Shown: positions 1 through 8,387 of the stretch, in pieces | Layout: every line of letters starts with the position of its first letter | Numbering within the stretch: position 1 is the stretch's first letter | Assembly (NCBI RefSeq): GCF_031432975.1 | Contig: NZ_CP133838.1 | Span: forward strand, 4,402,001 to 4,466,000 | Direction: 5' to 3' | DNA from: Buttiauxella selenatireducens | Lineage (GTDB): Bacteria > Pseudomonadota > Gammaproteobacteria > Enterobacterales > Enterobacteriaceae | DNA length: 64,000 nucleotides | Notes under the pieces: generated by a model | The model's input: the letters and a program-made list of their open reading frames with translations, nothing else | What the model was told of the DNA's origin: nothing | Databases searched by the model: none | Position numbers and translations under genes: made by a program

Positions 1-69
1 CCTTCAGCGGAATCACGTCATTATCTGTACAAAGTGAATACTGCACAGAAGAGCTATCGTCGCCGTTAA
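1..69 (+). CDS. mltC: Membrane-bound lytic murein transglycosylase C, C-terminal end (partial)
   Basis: The first 22 codons of the window read in frame 1 to a TAA at 67-69. The encoded tail (ending ...NTAQKSYRRR) matches the C-terminus of E. coli MltC as I remember it, and mltC lies directly upstream of nupG in E. coli. MltC is an outer-membrane lipoprotein that cleaves the glycan strands of peptidoglycan. The catalytic domain lies outside the window, so identity rests on this short tail plus gene order. Confidence 0.8.
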   Translation, partial: PSAESRHYLYKVNTAQKSYRRR

Positions 70-79
70 CACTCTGCTT

Positions 80-121
80 GTTGTATCTCCTGCCACTCTT
101 TTTGACGGCGGGAGATACAAC
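80..121 (+). terminator. Long hairpin after mltC
   Basis: Arms of about 15 bases (80-94 and 107-121) pair with one G-T wobble around a T-rich loop. There is no clear U run after the stem, so it could be an RNA 3'-end or processing hairpin rather than a classical intrinsic terminator. Confidence 0.5.
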
Positions 122-275
122 CCCCTTCTGATTTCCACGTTTCAACACCCAAAAATGCAGCCCAGGTCACTATTTTCGAATGTAACCTGAAGATGTTTTC
201 ATTTATTTGCTGAATGTACCAAAAATTACCCCGCAGCACTGCTAATGTTACGATTACAACATATCGAAAGGGATA

Positions 276-291
276 TGTTAGAAATGCAACA
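276..291 (+). promoter_or_regulatory. DeoR-like operator upstream of nupG
   Basis: The 16-mer TGTTAGAAATGCAACA resembles the E. coli DeoR operator TGTTAGAATTCTAACA: the left half is identical and the right half is degenerate. It overlaps a second palindrome, AACATATC at 258-265 and GATATGTT at 272-279. nupG is a known DeoR/CytR/CRP target in E. coli; binding here is inferred. Confidence 0.5.
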
Positions 292-321
292 TCCGATATT
301 AAATCCTGTGAGGTAATTTAC

Positions 322-1575
322 ATGAACCTTAAGCTGCAGCTTAAAGTACTTTCGTTTCTGCAGTTCTGCTTGTGGGGAAGCTGGCTGACTACGCTCGGCT
401 CATATATGTTCGTCACCCTCAAGTTCGATGGTGCAGCCATCGGCGCGGTATACAGTTCATTGGGTATTGCTGCGGTATTTATGCCGACGCTGCTTGGGAT
501 TATTGCGGACAAATGGATCAGTGCGCGCTGGCTCTACGCGGCCTGTCATCTGGTAGGCGCCATCACATTGTATTTCGCAGCCCAGGTTACCTCACCAAGT
601 GCGATGTTTATTGTGATCCTGCTTAACTCGCTCGCCTACATGCCAACGCTTGGACTGGTTAACACGATTTCTTACTATCGCCTGCAATCCGCAGGAATGA
701 ATATCGTCACCGACTTCCCGCCAATTCGTATTTGGGGAACAATCGGCTTCATCTTCGCCATGTGGGGCGTAAGCTTCTCCGGCTTTGAACTCAGCCACAT
801 GCAGCTTTATATCGGTGCAACACTGTCAGTCGTGTTAGCGCTTTTCACCCTGACACTGCCACATATTCCAGTCGCCAATGCACAAAAAAATCAGAGCTGG
901 AGCTCAATGTTAGGACTGGATGCGTTCGCACTGTTCAAAAACAAGCGCATGGCAATTTTCTTCATTTTTTCCATGCTGTTAGGCGCAGAACTGCAAATTA
1001 CCAATATGTTTGGTAATACCTTCCTTCACAGCTTTGATCAGAACCCATTGTTCGCCAGCAGCTTTATTGTCGAACATGCGTCAGTGCTGATGTCTATTTC
1101 GCAGATTTCTGAAACCGTATTTATCCTGACGATTCCGTTCTTCCTGATTCGTTACGGCATCAAAAACGTGATGCTTATCAGTATCGTTGCGTGGATGCTG
1201 CGCTTCGGATTGTTTGCCTTTGGCGACCCAACACCAATGGGCACCATGCTGCTGGTCTTGTCGATGATCGTCTACGGATGTGCCTTCGACTTCTTCAACA
1301 TCTCCGGTTCTGTGTTCGTGGAACAAGAGGTGAAACCAGAGATTCGTGCCAGTGCTCAGGGCATGTTCCTGATGATGACCAACGGGTTTGGTTGCATCCT
1401 GGGTGGGATTGTCAGCGGGAAAGTGGTGGAGAACTACACGACGGCGGGAGTCACCGACTGGCAGAGCGTATGGCTAATTTTCGCCGGTTATTCACTGGTT
1501 CTGGCCTTCGCCTTTGTCGCACTCTTCAAATATAAACACGTCAGAACACCAACGGCAGCCCAGCCAGCGGCCTGA
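322..1575 (+). CDS. nupG: High-affinity nucleoside:H+ symporter NupG
   Basis: Major-facilitator nucleoside permease of the inner membrane, importing purine and pyrimidine nucleosides with protons. The protein of 417 residues begins MNLKLQLKVLSFLQF, the same start as E. coli NupG (418 aa), and has about twelve hydrophobic segments. The reading frame is open upstream to an ATG at 214, but the ATG at 322 is chosen because it aligns with E. coli and has a GAGG Shine-Dalgarno 8 bases upstream. A DeoR-like operator lies just before it. It converges on speC and shares a bidirectional terminator. Identification is secure from near-identity along the whole length. Confidence 0.97.
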   Translation: MNLKLQLKVLSFLQFCLWGSWLTTLGSYMFVTLKFDGAAIGAVYSSLGIAAVFMPTLLGIIADKWISARWLYAACHLVGAITLYFAAQVTSPSAMFIVILLNSLAYMPTLGLVNTISYYRLQSAGMNIVTDFPPIRIWGTIGFIFAMWGVSFSGFELSHMQLYIGATLSVVLALFTLTLPHIPVANAQKNQSWSSMLGLDAFALFKNKRMAIFFIFSMLLGAELQITNMFGNTFLHSFDQNPLFASSFIVEHASVLMSISQISETVFILTIPFFLIRYGIKNVMLISIVAWMLRFGLFAFGDPTPMGTMLLVLSMIVYGCAFDFFNISGSVFVEQEVKPEIRASAQGMFLMMTNGFGCILGGIVSGKVVENYTTAGVTDWQSVWLIFAGYSLVLAFAFVALFKYKHVRTPTAAQPAA

Positions 1576-1580
1576 TAGAT

Positions 1581-1620
1581 AATGTTCCCCGTGTCACCAG
1601 GCATGGGGAACATTTTATTA
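1581..1620. terminator. Bidirectional terminator between nupG and speC
   Basis: Ten-base perfect arms (1581-1590 AATGTTCCCC and 1605-1614 GGGGAACATT) with a 14-base loop and TTATTA beyond. It sits between the convergent stop codons of nupG and speC. Confidence 0.75.
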
Positions 1621-3756
1621 GGCTTGGATCATATAGCCGTACAGTCGCTTAATCCCGTCCGCATCCGTTTCACTATAAACACCCTGCAATTCCGGCGAGA
1701 ATCCCGGCAGCATATTCACACCTTCTTCCAGTGCCAGGAAATAACGCAGCGCAGCGCTGCCCCACACTTCCCCCGGCACCACACATAACACGCCTGGCGG
1801 GTATGGCAACGCGCCTTCAGCTGCAATACGCCCTTCAGACTCACTCAAACGCACCAGCTCGACGTTGCCGCGAATAAACTCACTGTTTGCATCCTGTGGG
1901 TTCATTGCAACGGCAGGCAGGCTGGCACTGCGGAACATCGCTTTTTGCAGATCCTTCACGGCAAAGCTGACGTAAAGATCGTGCATTTCCTGGCAAAGTT
2001 GACGCAGCGTGTAGCCGTGATAGCGCTGTGAATACTTCTGATAGATTGTCGGCAGTACGTCCGCCAAAGGCGCATCGTCTTCAATATGCCGCTCAAACTG
2101 CGCCAGCATCGCGACCAGATGCGCCATTTTCTGAGTACTTTCCGCAGGAGTGAGCAAGAACAGGATCGAATTGAGATCCGACTTCTCTGGCACAATACCG
2201 TTCTCGCGCAGATAGTTTGCGAGGATCGCCGCAGGCACACCAAATTTCGTGTATTGCCCGGTTTGTGGATCAATGCCCGGCGTAGTCAGCAGCAGTTTGC
2301 ATGGATCAACAAAGTATTCATCCGGTTCATAACCTTCAAAACCATGCCATTTTTCGCCCGGCTCAAAGCTAAAGAATCGGCGTTCCTGCGCGATGACATC
2401 GGTTGGATGCTCCTGCCATGGCTTACCCGCAACCACAGGCGGAATAAACGGTTTGATCATCGTGCAACGATTGATGATGGCTTTGCGGGCTTCAATCCCC
2501 TGCACAACGCACTCGGCCCACAAACGGCGTCCGCTCTCCCCTTCATGAATTTTCGCATTCACATCAAGTGCAGCAAAAAGCGGATAAAACGGGCTGGTGG
2601 ACGCATGCAGCATAAACGCATTGTTCAGCCGCTTATGCGGGCAAAAACGCGCCTGACCGCGCAGGTGGTTATCTTTTTTGTGGATCTGAGAGGTCTGTGA
2701 GAAACCCGCCTGCTGTTTATGCACCGATTGCGTGACAAAAATACCCGGATCGTTCTCATTGAGATCCAACAGCAGCGGCGAGCAGTCCGCCATCATCGGG
2801 ATAAATTGCTCGTAACCGACCCATGCGGAATCAAACAGGATGTAATCGCAAAGATGGCCGATGTTATCCACCACCTGACGTGCGTTATAAATCGTGCCGT
2901 CGTATGTACCCAGCTGGATAATTGCAAGGCGGAAAGGACGCTTTTCCTGCGCACGTTCAGGTGCCACTTCCGCAATCAATTCACGTAAATACGTTTCATT
3001 AAAACAGTGCGCATCTATCCCGCCAATAAAACCAAACGGATTGCGAGCCGCCTCGAGATAAACTGGCGTCGCGCCAGCCTGAATCAACGCGCCATGATGG
3101 TTGGATTTATGATTGTTGCGGTCAAAAAGCACCAGGTCGCCACGGGTCAGCAGCGCGTTGGTAACGACTTTGTTCGCCGCAGAAGTGCCATTTAAAACGA
3201 AATAGGTTTTATCGGCGTTAAAGACTTTGGCTGCAAACTTCTGCGCATGTTTGGCCGATCCTTCATGAATCAGCAAATCACCGAGTTTAACGTCCGCATT
3301 GCACATATCCGCGCGAAACAAATTCTCGCCAAAGAAATCATAAAACTGGCGCCCCGCAGGGTGCTTTTTGAAAAACTCACCGTGTTGGTGGCCCGGACAA
3401 GCAAAGGTGCTGTTTTCCATCGCCACGTACTTCGTCAGCGTATCGAAGAACGGTGGTAGCAGAGCTTCTTCATAACCAGAGGCCGCCGTTTCAAGCTCCA
3501 GATAATCCTGCGCATTACCGGTTATCAGCCCTGTGATGCCTTCTTGCTCACTTGACCCGCTATCAGTCACTAAAAAAACAGGAATCGAAAAGCCCGTGCG
3601 TTTAAGTAACGCCAGAATACCGCTGCGGCTATCCGCCACAGAAAGGACAACGGCGGCAATATCGGTAAAGTCAGTGCTATCAAGCGTAACCACTTCACGA
3701 TGTGTTTCTAGTGTGGCAACCACATCGTGGCTGGCGGCAATTTTCAAAGATTTCAT
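1618..3756 (-). CDS. speC: Constitutive (biosynthetic) ornithine decarboxylase
   Basis: Pyridoxal-phosphate enzyme that converts ornithine to putrescine, the first step of polyamine synthesis; cytoplasmic. About 712 residues against 711 in E. coli. The family order is present: N-terminal response-regulator-like wing, the PLP fold, and the PLP lysine in the segment SVHKQQAGFSQ, with HANDLE-type dimer contacts such as STFACPGHQHG. The frame could begin at a GTG (3762), but the ATG two codons later (3754-3756) gives MKSLKIAAS, matching E. coli MKSMNIAAS. The E. coli neighbour yqgA is absent between speC and the tRNA. Confidence 0.97.
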   Translation of the reverse strand: MKSLKIAASHDVVATLETHREVVTLDSTDFTDIAAVVLSVADSRSGILALLKRTGFSIPVFLVTDSGSSEQEGITGLITGNAQDYLELETAASGYEEALLPPFFDTLTKYVAMENSTFACPGHQHGEFFKKHPAGRQFYDFFGENLFRADMCNADVKLGDLLIHEGSAKHAQKFAAKVFNADKTYFVLNGTSAANKVVTNALLTRGDLVLFDRNNHKSNHHGALIQAGATPVYLEAARNPFGFIGGIDAHCFNETYLRELIAEVAPERAQEKRPFRLAIIQLGTYDGTIYNARQVVDNIGHLCDYILFDSAWVGYEQFIPMMADCSPLLLDLNENDPGIFVTQSVHKQQAGFSQTSQIHKKDNHLRGQARFCPHKRLNNAFMLHASTSPFYPLFAALDVNAKIHEGESGRRLWAECVVQGIEARKAIINRCTMIKPFIPPVVAGKPWQEHPTDVIAQERRFFSFEPGEKWHGFEGYEPDEYFVDPCKLLLTTPGIDPQTGQYTKFGVPAAILANYLRENGIVPEKSDLNSILFLLTPAESTQKMAHLVAMLAQFERHIEDDAPLADVLPTIYQKYSQRYHGYTLRQLCQEMHDLYVSFAVKDLQKAMFRSASLPAVAMNPQDANSEFIRGNVELVRLSESEGRIAAEGALPYPPGVLCVVPGEVWGSAALRYFLALEEGVNMLPGFSPELQGVYSETDADGIKRLYGYMIQA

Positions 3757-4150
3757 ATGCACAAATCCCAGAGGTCAAGGATGAGTGAGTGCCTTGTGGC
3801 ACGGCAAAGGGAGCATTCCCCGGTGAATGTGTCTTGATGGTCTGATGGATGATACCCACTCCGACCGCCAGACATCAGTAAAACCAGGCATCACCTGATT
3901 TTACTGTTGTCCTGCAGTGAGCGTGCGTTGCCCTCACCGCATGGTGAGCAAGGGTCTTCGGGATACAGCAGAATGGTGAACGAGCGCCATCGAGAGATGT
4001 CGGTGAACATTGACTATAAACATCAATAAGCGCCCCGTTTCGGATGTGTGAAATTTCGCGCAATCATGGCACCTTCTGCACGACGGTTCAAGGCGACGCT
4101 GCTACCTGGAGCACATTATTCGTGCAAACGCACGGCTTATTAATACAAAA
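3757..4150. other. speC leader / speC-pheV intergenic region
   Basis: About 400 bases without a convincing gene. Contents that can be seen: a hairpin with 7-base arms around 3877-3905 (AGTAAAA ... TTTTACT) and a second around 3931-3952 (CTCACC GCAT GGTGAG). These would lie in the 5' untranslated region of speC on the minus strand. A 62-codon minus-strand reading frame across it begins only with TTG and was not accepted as a gene. Confidence 0.4.
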
Positions 4151-4153
4151 CCG

Positions 4154-4182
4154 TTGACGGCAAACGGCCTTTACGGTTTAAT
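4154..4182 (+). promoter_or_regulatory. Promoter of tRNA-Phe with stringent-type discriminator
   Basis: -35 TTGACG (4154-4159), 17-base spacer, -10 TTTAAT (4177-4182), followed by the GC-rich GCGCCCC typical of stable-RNA promoters under stringent control. The mature tRNA begins 11 bases after the -10. Confidence 0.8.
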
Positions 4183-4192
4183 GCGCCCCGTT

Positions 4193-4268
4193 GCCCGGAT
4201 AGCTCAGTCGGTAGAGCAGGGGATTGAAAATCCCCGTGTCCTTGGTTCGATTCCGAGTCCGGGCACCA
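4193..4268 (+). tRNA. pheV: tRNA-Phe (GAA)
   Basis: A 76-base cloverleaf beginning GCCCGGATAGCTCAG, with anticodon GAA at 4226-4228 in the loop TTGAAAA and an encoded CCA end. The acceptor stem GCCCGGA pairs with TCCGGGC. The sequence is that of enterobacterial tRNA-Phe, and its position after speC matches E. coli pheV, a common genomic-island insertion site. An island is inserted at its 3' end here, and the native terminator is displaced to 12123-12146. Confidence 0.98.
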
Positions 4269-4269
4269 C
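4253..4269 (+). repeat. attL: tRNA-proximal 17-bp direct repeat
   Basis: CCGAGTCCGGGCACCAC at the 3' end of the tRNA is repeated exactly at 12096-12112. The two copies bound an integrase-bearing segment, as expected for site-specific insertion into a tRNA 3' end. Confidence 0.9.
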
Positions 4270-4429
4270 CTTTCTATTTTTATGCATCTCTGCGTATCTC
4301 TATAAGTAAAGATAACAACGAGTTAGCGTAAAAATCTTTCCTTATGCGTATTGGTTTATCCCTACGTATCCGAGAAAATTTGGGGTCAGATCGAGGGTCG
4401 TTCAGTTCGACAACCGGAGTGACCCTCAA

Positions 4430-5692
4430 ATGGCTTTAACCGACACTAAAATCCGCGCAGCAAAACCTCTCGCTAAATCTTATAAAATCACCTATGCCCA
4501 AGGTTTGTACCTTCTGGTTACGTCCAGTGGCTCACGTTTGTGGTATTTTCGCTATCGCTTTAACGGCAACGAGTCCCGGTTGGCGCTCGGTACTTATCCG
4601 CAGGTAACTCTGGCGCAAGCGCGTGAAAAACGCGATGCCGCACGCAAGCTACTGGCATCAGGTTTGAATCCCACTCAACAGCGCCCACCAGAAAAAATTG
4701 TCCCCGACGAAACCCGAACCTTTAAGTACCCCGCTAAATCGTGGCATACCGCCAGCCTGAAACTCTGGTCAGAAGGCCATGCGGCTAAGATCCTGACTTG
4801 CCTTGAACGTTATGCGTTTCCGTTGGTGGGTCAGATGGATATTGCTGATATTGAGACACTTCATTTAGCGCAACTACTGAAAAATATCGACGATCAAGGT
4901 GTGCATGACGTGGCAGGCCGGATGCGCCAGTATCTGAATAAAATCATGCGCCACGGCGTTCAGCAGGGGATGATTAAATACAATTCGGCGATTGATTTGG
5001 ATGGCGTCGTGACCCCGCTGGTGACCCAACATCATCCAGCCTTATCACTGAACCGTTTACCCGAACTGCTCGACAGAATAGGCGACTATAAAGGTCGTTC
5101 GTTAACCCGACTGGCGTTAGCGCTGAATCTTCATGTTTTTCTGCGATCCAGTGAACTGCGTTTTGCCCGCTGGGACGAATTCGATCTAAAGGAAAATATC
5201 TGGACGCTGCCTGAAAAAAGAACGCCGGTTAAGGGCGTGAAATTCTCACATCGTGGCGCAAAAATGAAAGATGAACATCTGGTGCCGCTATCACAGCAAG
5301 CCGTTGCTATTCTGGAGCAGATTAAAGAAATTTCGGCTGATTCCCTGTTTGTTTTTCCGGGTGCTCACACGCCGGACAAGCCGATGAGCGAGAACACGGT
5401 GAATAAAGCGCTGCGCACGCTGGGTTATAACACCAAAACAGATATTTGCGGGCATGGCTTCAGAACAATGGCCTGTAGCGCCCTGAATGAAGCGGGGCTG
5501 TGGTCGAAGGATGCCATTGAGCGCCAGATGAGCCACAAAGAGCGCAACGGCGTTCGGGCAGCCTACATTCATAAAGCGGAACATCTGGAAGAACGCAGGG
5601 AAATGATGCAGTGGTGGTCAGATTATCTTGATATCTGCCGCGAGAGGTTTGTTGCGCCGTATATTTATGCCCGGCAGCAAAAAGTGGCCTGA
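4430..5692 (+). CDS. P4-type tyrosine site-specific integrase
   Basis: Tyrosine recombinase of 420 residues, the usual length for P4-family integrases. The N-terminal DUF4102-like segment (MALTDTKIRAAKPL...) is followed by a core-binding region and the catalytic domain. Catalytic residues visible: first Arg in FLRSSELRFA, the H-x-x-R box in CGHGFRTMA, the later His in QMSHKERNG, and the nucleophile Tyr in RAAYIHK. The ATG at 4430 is preceded by GGAG at 4416-4419. A 7-bp inverted repeat (GAGGGTC 4393-4399 / GACCCTC 4421-4427) brackets the ribosome site and could serve autoregulation. Adjacent to attL and complete, so the island may still be excisable. Confidence 0.94.
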   Translation: MALTDTKIRAAKPLAKSYKITYAQGLYLLVTSSGSRLWYFRYRFNGNESRLALGTYPQVTLAQAREKRDAARKLLASGLNPTQQRPPEKIVPDETRTFKYPAKSWHTASLKLWSEGHAAKILTCLERYAFPLVGQMDIADIETLHLAQLLKNIDDQGVHDVAGRMRQYLNKIMRHGVQQGMIKYNSAIDLDGVVTPLVTQHHPALSLNRLPELLDRIGDYKGRSLTRLALALNLHVFLRSSELRFARWDEFDLKENIWTLPEKRTPVKGVKFSHRGAKMKDEHLVPLSQQAVAILEQIKEISADSLFVFPGAHTPDKPMSENTVNKALRTLGYNTKTDICGHGFRTMACSALNEAGLWSKDAIERQMSHKERNGVRAAYIHKAEHLEERREMMQWWSDYLDICRERFVAPYIYARQQKVA

Positions 5693-5705
5693 GCCATAGT
5701 GTGAT

Positions 5706-5742
5706 AAAAAGCAGATCCTGACGAACAGGGATCTGCTTTTTT
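5706..5742. terminator. Bidirectional terminator between the two integrase genes
   Basis: AAAAAGCAGATCC (5706-5718) pairs with GGATCTGCTTTTTT (5729-5742), giving an A run on one side and a T run on the other. It serves the convergent integrase genes. Confidence 0.85.
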
Positions 5743-5911
5743 ATTTGCACCAGCTCTGGCCTTTTAGCCCTTTCCGGTCTGGCGCAATTACCCTTAATCC
5801 CCTTAGCCTTTACCTTTTAATTTTTCACTATCGATTGGTTAATACTTGGACATATTCTTGCAGAATAGTTTTCTGCCTCAAAACTGGCGATAACCCGCCG
5901 ATCGACAAGCG

Positions 5912-6790
5912 TTACTCCTGCATCTGCCCATACACCCGCGCCACATACCGCCCTCGCCCATCGCCGTGGCCCAGATCCATGGAAACCTGCGCCAATGCTT
6001 CTTTATGGCTGAATCCCTGCGCCAGATAATGGCGAATCGCATCCTGCGCCCATGCGTAGCGCAAACTGTGCGGGGCATGGATACCCGTCAATCCTAAACG
6101 TTCAGCCTGATTGCGCCAATAAGTCATGGCGGTTTTGAGATCCGGGGCGTCGATCAGTTTGCCGTTGCGTTGTTCTGCCACTGTTAACGCATTTTCCACA
6201 GCGCGTTTGACTGCATCAGCATTCAGAATAATGGTATCCCGTGGCCGCCCGCCTTTGGTACCGAAGACTACTCTCAAACGAGGATCGCCCTTATCCAGCG
6301 CCTGCCGCCACGTTTTGAGAGATTGGACACACTGTACAGCTTCCTGAGAACGTAATCCCATCAGCCGAGCCAGTTCCAGAGCAGCGGCAAGCCCCGGATC
6401 TTTTGACTGAGCCGTTTGCAGCACCGCGTGATAATGATCTGCTGTGATCGCCTGTTTTGTTCCTGCCCGACTTGCGCCAGCCAACCCTAATGCTTTGTTC
6501 GATAATCGCGGATCATCGGCCAGTTTGTTACGCCCTGCGGCATTCAGAACCGCACGCAGCGCCGCCATCTCATTATGTAATGTTCGCCGTGCGATCCCTT
6601 GAGCCAGCCGGTGCTGAACGTAGCTTTCAATATGCTTCGCTTTGAGATTTTTTACTTCTTTGCTCTGGATATTTAGCGCCTGTAAATGCCGATCGAATCG
6701 CTGCACTATCGCCACGCGATCATGCACGGTTTTGTGACTGCCACCCGCCTGAACGGCCAGCGCTTGCATCTGTTGCACCAATTTTCCCAT
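5912..6790 (-). CDS. Second integrase-domain protein (Integrase_1-like tyrosine recombinase)
   Basis: About 292 residues from the ATG at 6788-6790, chosen because GGGAGAGA lies just upstream and the first residues (MGKLVQQMQAL) begin the family's SAM-like core-binding domain. A longer in-frame start at 7132 would add 114 arginine-rich residues that look non-coding. Catalytic residues can be seen: Arg in LMGLRSQEA, H-x-x-R in APHSLRYAW, and His...Tyr in LGHGDGRGR...RVYG. Such short integrase-domain proteins are frequent in enterobacterial islands beside P4 integrases; their target is not known to me. Converges on the first integrase gene. Confidence 0.75.
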   Translation of the reverse strand: MGKLVQQMQALAVQAGGSHKTVHDRVAIVQRFDRHLQALNIQSKEVKNLKAKHIESYVQHRLAQGIARRTLHNEMAALRAVLNAAGRNKLADDPRLSNKALGLAGASRAGTKQAITADHYHAVLQTAQSKDPGLAAALELARLMGLRSQEAVQCVQSLKTWRQALDKGDPRLRVVFGTKGGRPRDTIILNADAVKRAVENALTVAEQRNGKLIDAPDLKTAMTYWRNQAERLGLTGIHAPHSLRYAWAQDAIRHYLAQGFSHKEALAQVSMDLGHGDGRGRYVARVYGQMQE

Positions 6791-7128
6791 ACTCTCTCCC
6801 GCGTCATGAAAACACGAAAACCACAATTCCCCGGCGCGGCGGCAAATGGCCTGATGTCCTCGGGCCTGAACGATATCTGTGCGCCGGGGCGGTCGCAGTT
6901 GAGGTATTGCGGGGCGTCGGTTGTGCACTCTGTGCAGCCGCCTGCGTGGGCAGGTTATCCCCCGGATCATCCGATCCGCCTCGATATCGGTTCTTTTCCT
7001 CGCTTCCTTGCGATCTTCCCTGCTGTCCTCTTGTGAATTTTGTCTCCTTTTAGATGAGAAATGTGGCGTCAGATTCTCGTTATGCTGAGCTGTGCCAGCC
7101 TGCTGGCTGTATTGGGTGGTTGTTGCAG

Positions 7129-7171
7129 CCATGCGTCACTTTCTCGCTTTGCGCGGTAAAGTGACGCATGG
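7129..7171. repeat. Perfect 14-bp inverted repeat
   Basis: CCATGCGTCACTTT (7129-7142) and AAAGTGACGCATGG (7158-7171) with a 15-base loop. Neither side has a U run, so an operator or a structured-RNA stem is as likely as a terminator. Confidence 0.7.
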
Positions 7172-7483
7172 TTCTGGTGCAGGTTTTCTGTCACGCGGCA
7201 GCAAAGCCTTCGGCAATGCAGGCCACAGCCAGAAACGTTAAGATCGCACAATTTGGTGCAGCGTTAAGGAACCTTTACTGCCTGCGCAGCCGATATTTTC
7301 AAAAGGATTATCGGTGGATGATCGCCCGGCGGGCCGGGTGCTTCTTTGCAGATCGCGAAGCATAGGGGACTGTCAGAGACAGCGTTTAGCATGGGCGATT
7401 TTAAACTGATGGTGTCGCGACAGGAGGGAAAACTCTATTTTGTTGCAAAAAGATTATTTTTGGCTGACGCGCTGCGCTTGTCA

Positions 7484-7527
7484 TCTCCCGCGTCACCACC
7501 AGAACAAGCTGATGATGACGCGGGAGA
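7484..7527 (-). terminator. Hairpin after the ner-like gene
   Basis: Twelve-base arms TCTCCCGCGTCA (7484-7495) and TGACGCGGGAGA (7516-7527) a few bases past the stop codon of the Ner-like gene. No U run follows on the minus strand, so terminator function is tentative. Confidence 0.5.
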
Positions 7528-7534
7528 GTCGGGA

Positions 7535-7753
7535 TTATTCTGCCGGCTTGTGATAACGGGAAGGCCAGATTTTTTCAGGCGCAACGTCTAATGCTTCAGC
7601 AATCAGCCGTTCACCTTTGGGCCAGCGTCGTACAAGGGCGTTCATCAATGTTGATGAGGCCAGCCCCGATTTACGCGATACCGCAGACAGCGTTGTCCCG
7701 CGCTTTTTCAGCGCCGCGATAATATCGGCAGAATGCCAGTCTGGTTGCATCAT
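7535..7753 (-). CDS. Ner/Nlp-family helix-turn-helix regulator
   Basis: A 72-residue protein with the Ner/Nlp architecture: WHSADIIAALKKRG, then the helix-turn-helix TLSAVSRKSGLASSTL, then the conserved tail RRWPKGERLIAEALDV with PEKIWPSRY. Relatives include phage Mu Ner and E. coli SfsB/Nlp. Its start overlaps the stop of the upstream gene as ATGA (7750-7753), so the two are translationally coupled; GAGG lies 7 bases before the first ATG. Probably a regulator of element genes or excision. The operator is not identified. Confidence 0.85.
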   Translation of the reverse strand: MMQPDWHSADIIAALKKRGTTLSAVSRKSGLASSTLMNALVRRWPKGERLIAEALDVAPEKIWPSRYHKPAE

Positions 7754-8223
7754 ACCGCCACCTCATCGATAAACTTCACCCCTTCGGCGGTGCGGATCCA
7801 GCGCGGCGCCCTAAGGTCATCAGCAAAATAACACACCAACTCAAACAGCAATCCGGTGAGCTGTTTTTCTTCATCAGCATTAAAGGTGTATTTGCTCAGA
7901 AGCTGCGCCAACGTTGAGCAATAACCGCAAAGGAGTTCTGATTCAGGTTCAAAGACGGGTGTTTTGTTGGGGAGTTGGTCAACGGTGAAACGTTCAATCA
8001 TATGCGGGGGAATGGGGTCGTTGAGCGTGGGATGTAACAGATTCAGGCAACCGACAAGGCGGTAACACAGCGACCGCCTTTCGTCTGAATGATGGCTTTC
8101 TATCAGCACATCGGCGAAGAGCTCGCAGTGATCGGCTAATACGGTGAAATCGGTGTCGGCATTGAAAGACAATGTGAATGTGGAGTTTTCGGGCGAATGT
8201 GTTTGGGTTGGGGTAGTAGCCAT
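7750..8223 (-). CDS. P4-like island protein of unknown function
   Basis: A 157-residue acidic cytoplasmic protein with no signal peptide, membrane segment or motif I recognise. It begins MATTPTQTHSPENST and contains a Cys-rich short stretch (LLCGYCSTL). It is the first gene downstream of the immunity leader on the same transcript, overlaps the ash-like frame at its 5' end and the Ner-like gene by 4 bases at its 3' end. Genes in this position are common in P4-like islands. No function can be assigned. Confidence 0.7.
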   Translation of the reverse strand: MATTPTQTHSPENSTFTLSFNADTDFTVLADHCELFADVLIESHHSDERRSLCYRLVGCLNLLHPTLNDPIPPHMIERFTVDQLPNKTPVFEPESELLCGYCSTLAQLLSKYTFNADEEKQLTGLLFELVCYFADDLRAPRWIRTAEGVKFIDEVAV

Positions 8224-8387
8224 GATGGCAGCCTCCGGTATGTGATGTCTAAAACCACCACCAGAGGTTCCAAGCTCGTGGTGGTGGACTGAACGGGGTT
8301 GGAACTACCGGCCATACCGGATACCGGCGCATCTTTCGACGCCCCCGCCCAGCCCACCATAGAGATGTAGCTGAACGCACGACACAA
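8136..8387 (-). CDS. Ash-like (P4 Phage_ASH type) overlapping ORF
   Basis: An 83-residue frame carrying the sequence SMVGWAGASKDAP, which I associate with ash/Icd-like ORFs of P4-type immunity regions, followed by LDITYRRLPSW. It begins with TTG at 8387, and the frame remains open upstream without an ATG. It overlaps the start of the 157-residue gene by 88 bases in another frame. P4 ash sits in the same place, between the immunity RNA and later genes. Whether it is translated here is uncertain; the sequence may be conserved because the RNA is functional. Confidence 0.45.
   Translation of the reverse strand: MCRAFSYISMVGWAGASKDAPVSGMAGSSNPVQSTTTSLEPLVVVLDITYRRLPSWLLPQPKHIRPKTPHSHCLSMPTPISPY

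Larger units (their letters stand above)
6791..7534. other. Long leader and palindrome region between integrase-like gene and ner-like gene
   Basis: About 740 bases with no convincing gene. It holds the GC-rich 340-base stretch upstream of the second integrase gene, a perfect 14-base inverted repeat (7129-7142 and 7158-7171), and the hairpin at 7484-7527. The plus-strand frames crossing it lack good ribosome sites and recognisable domains. Confidence 0.45.

Noticed and set aside
3875..4063. 62-codon minus-strand frame upstream of speC, considered as a leader peptide
   Set aside because: Starts with TTG without a ribosome site, shows no resemblance to the SpeFL arrest peptide, and overlaps hairpins; treated as leader DNA.
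6791..7132. N-terminal extension of the second integrase-like protein
   Set aside because: Arginine-rich with no domain; the start at 6790 has a good ribosome site and begins the core-binding domain.
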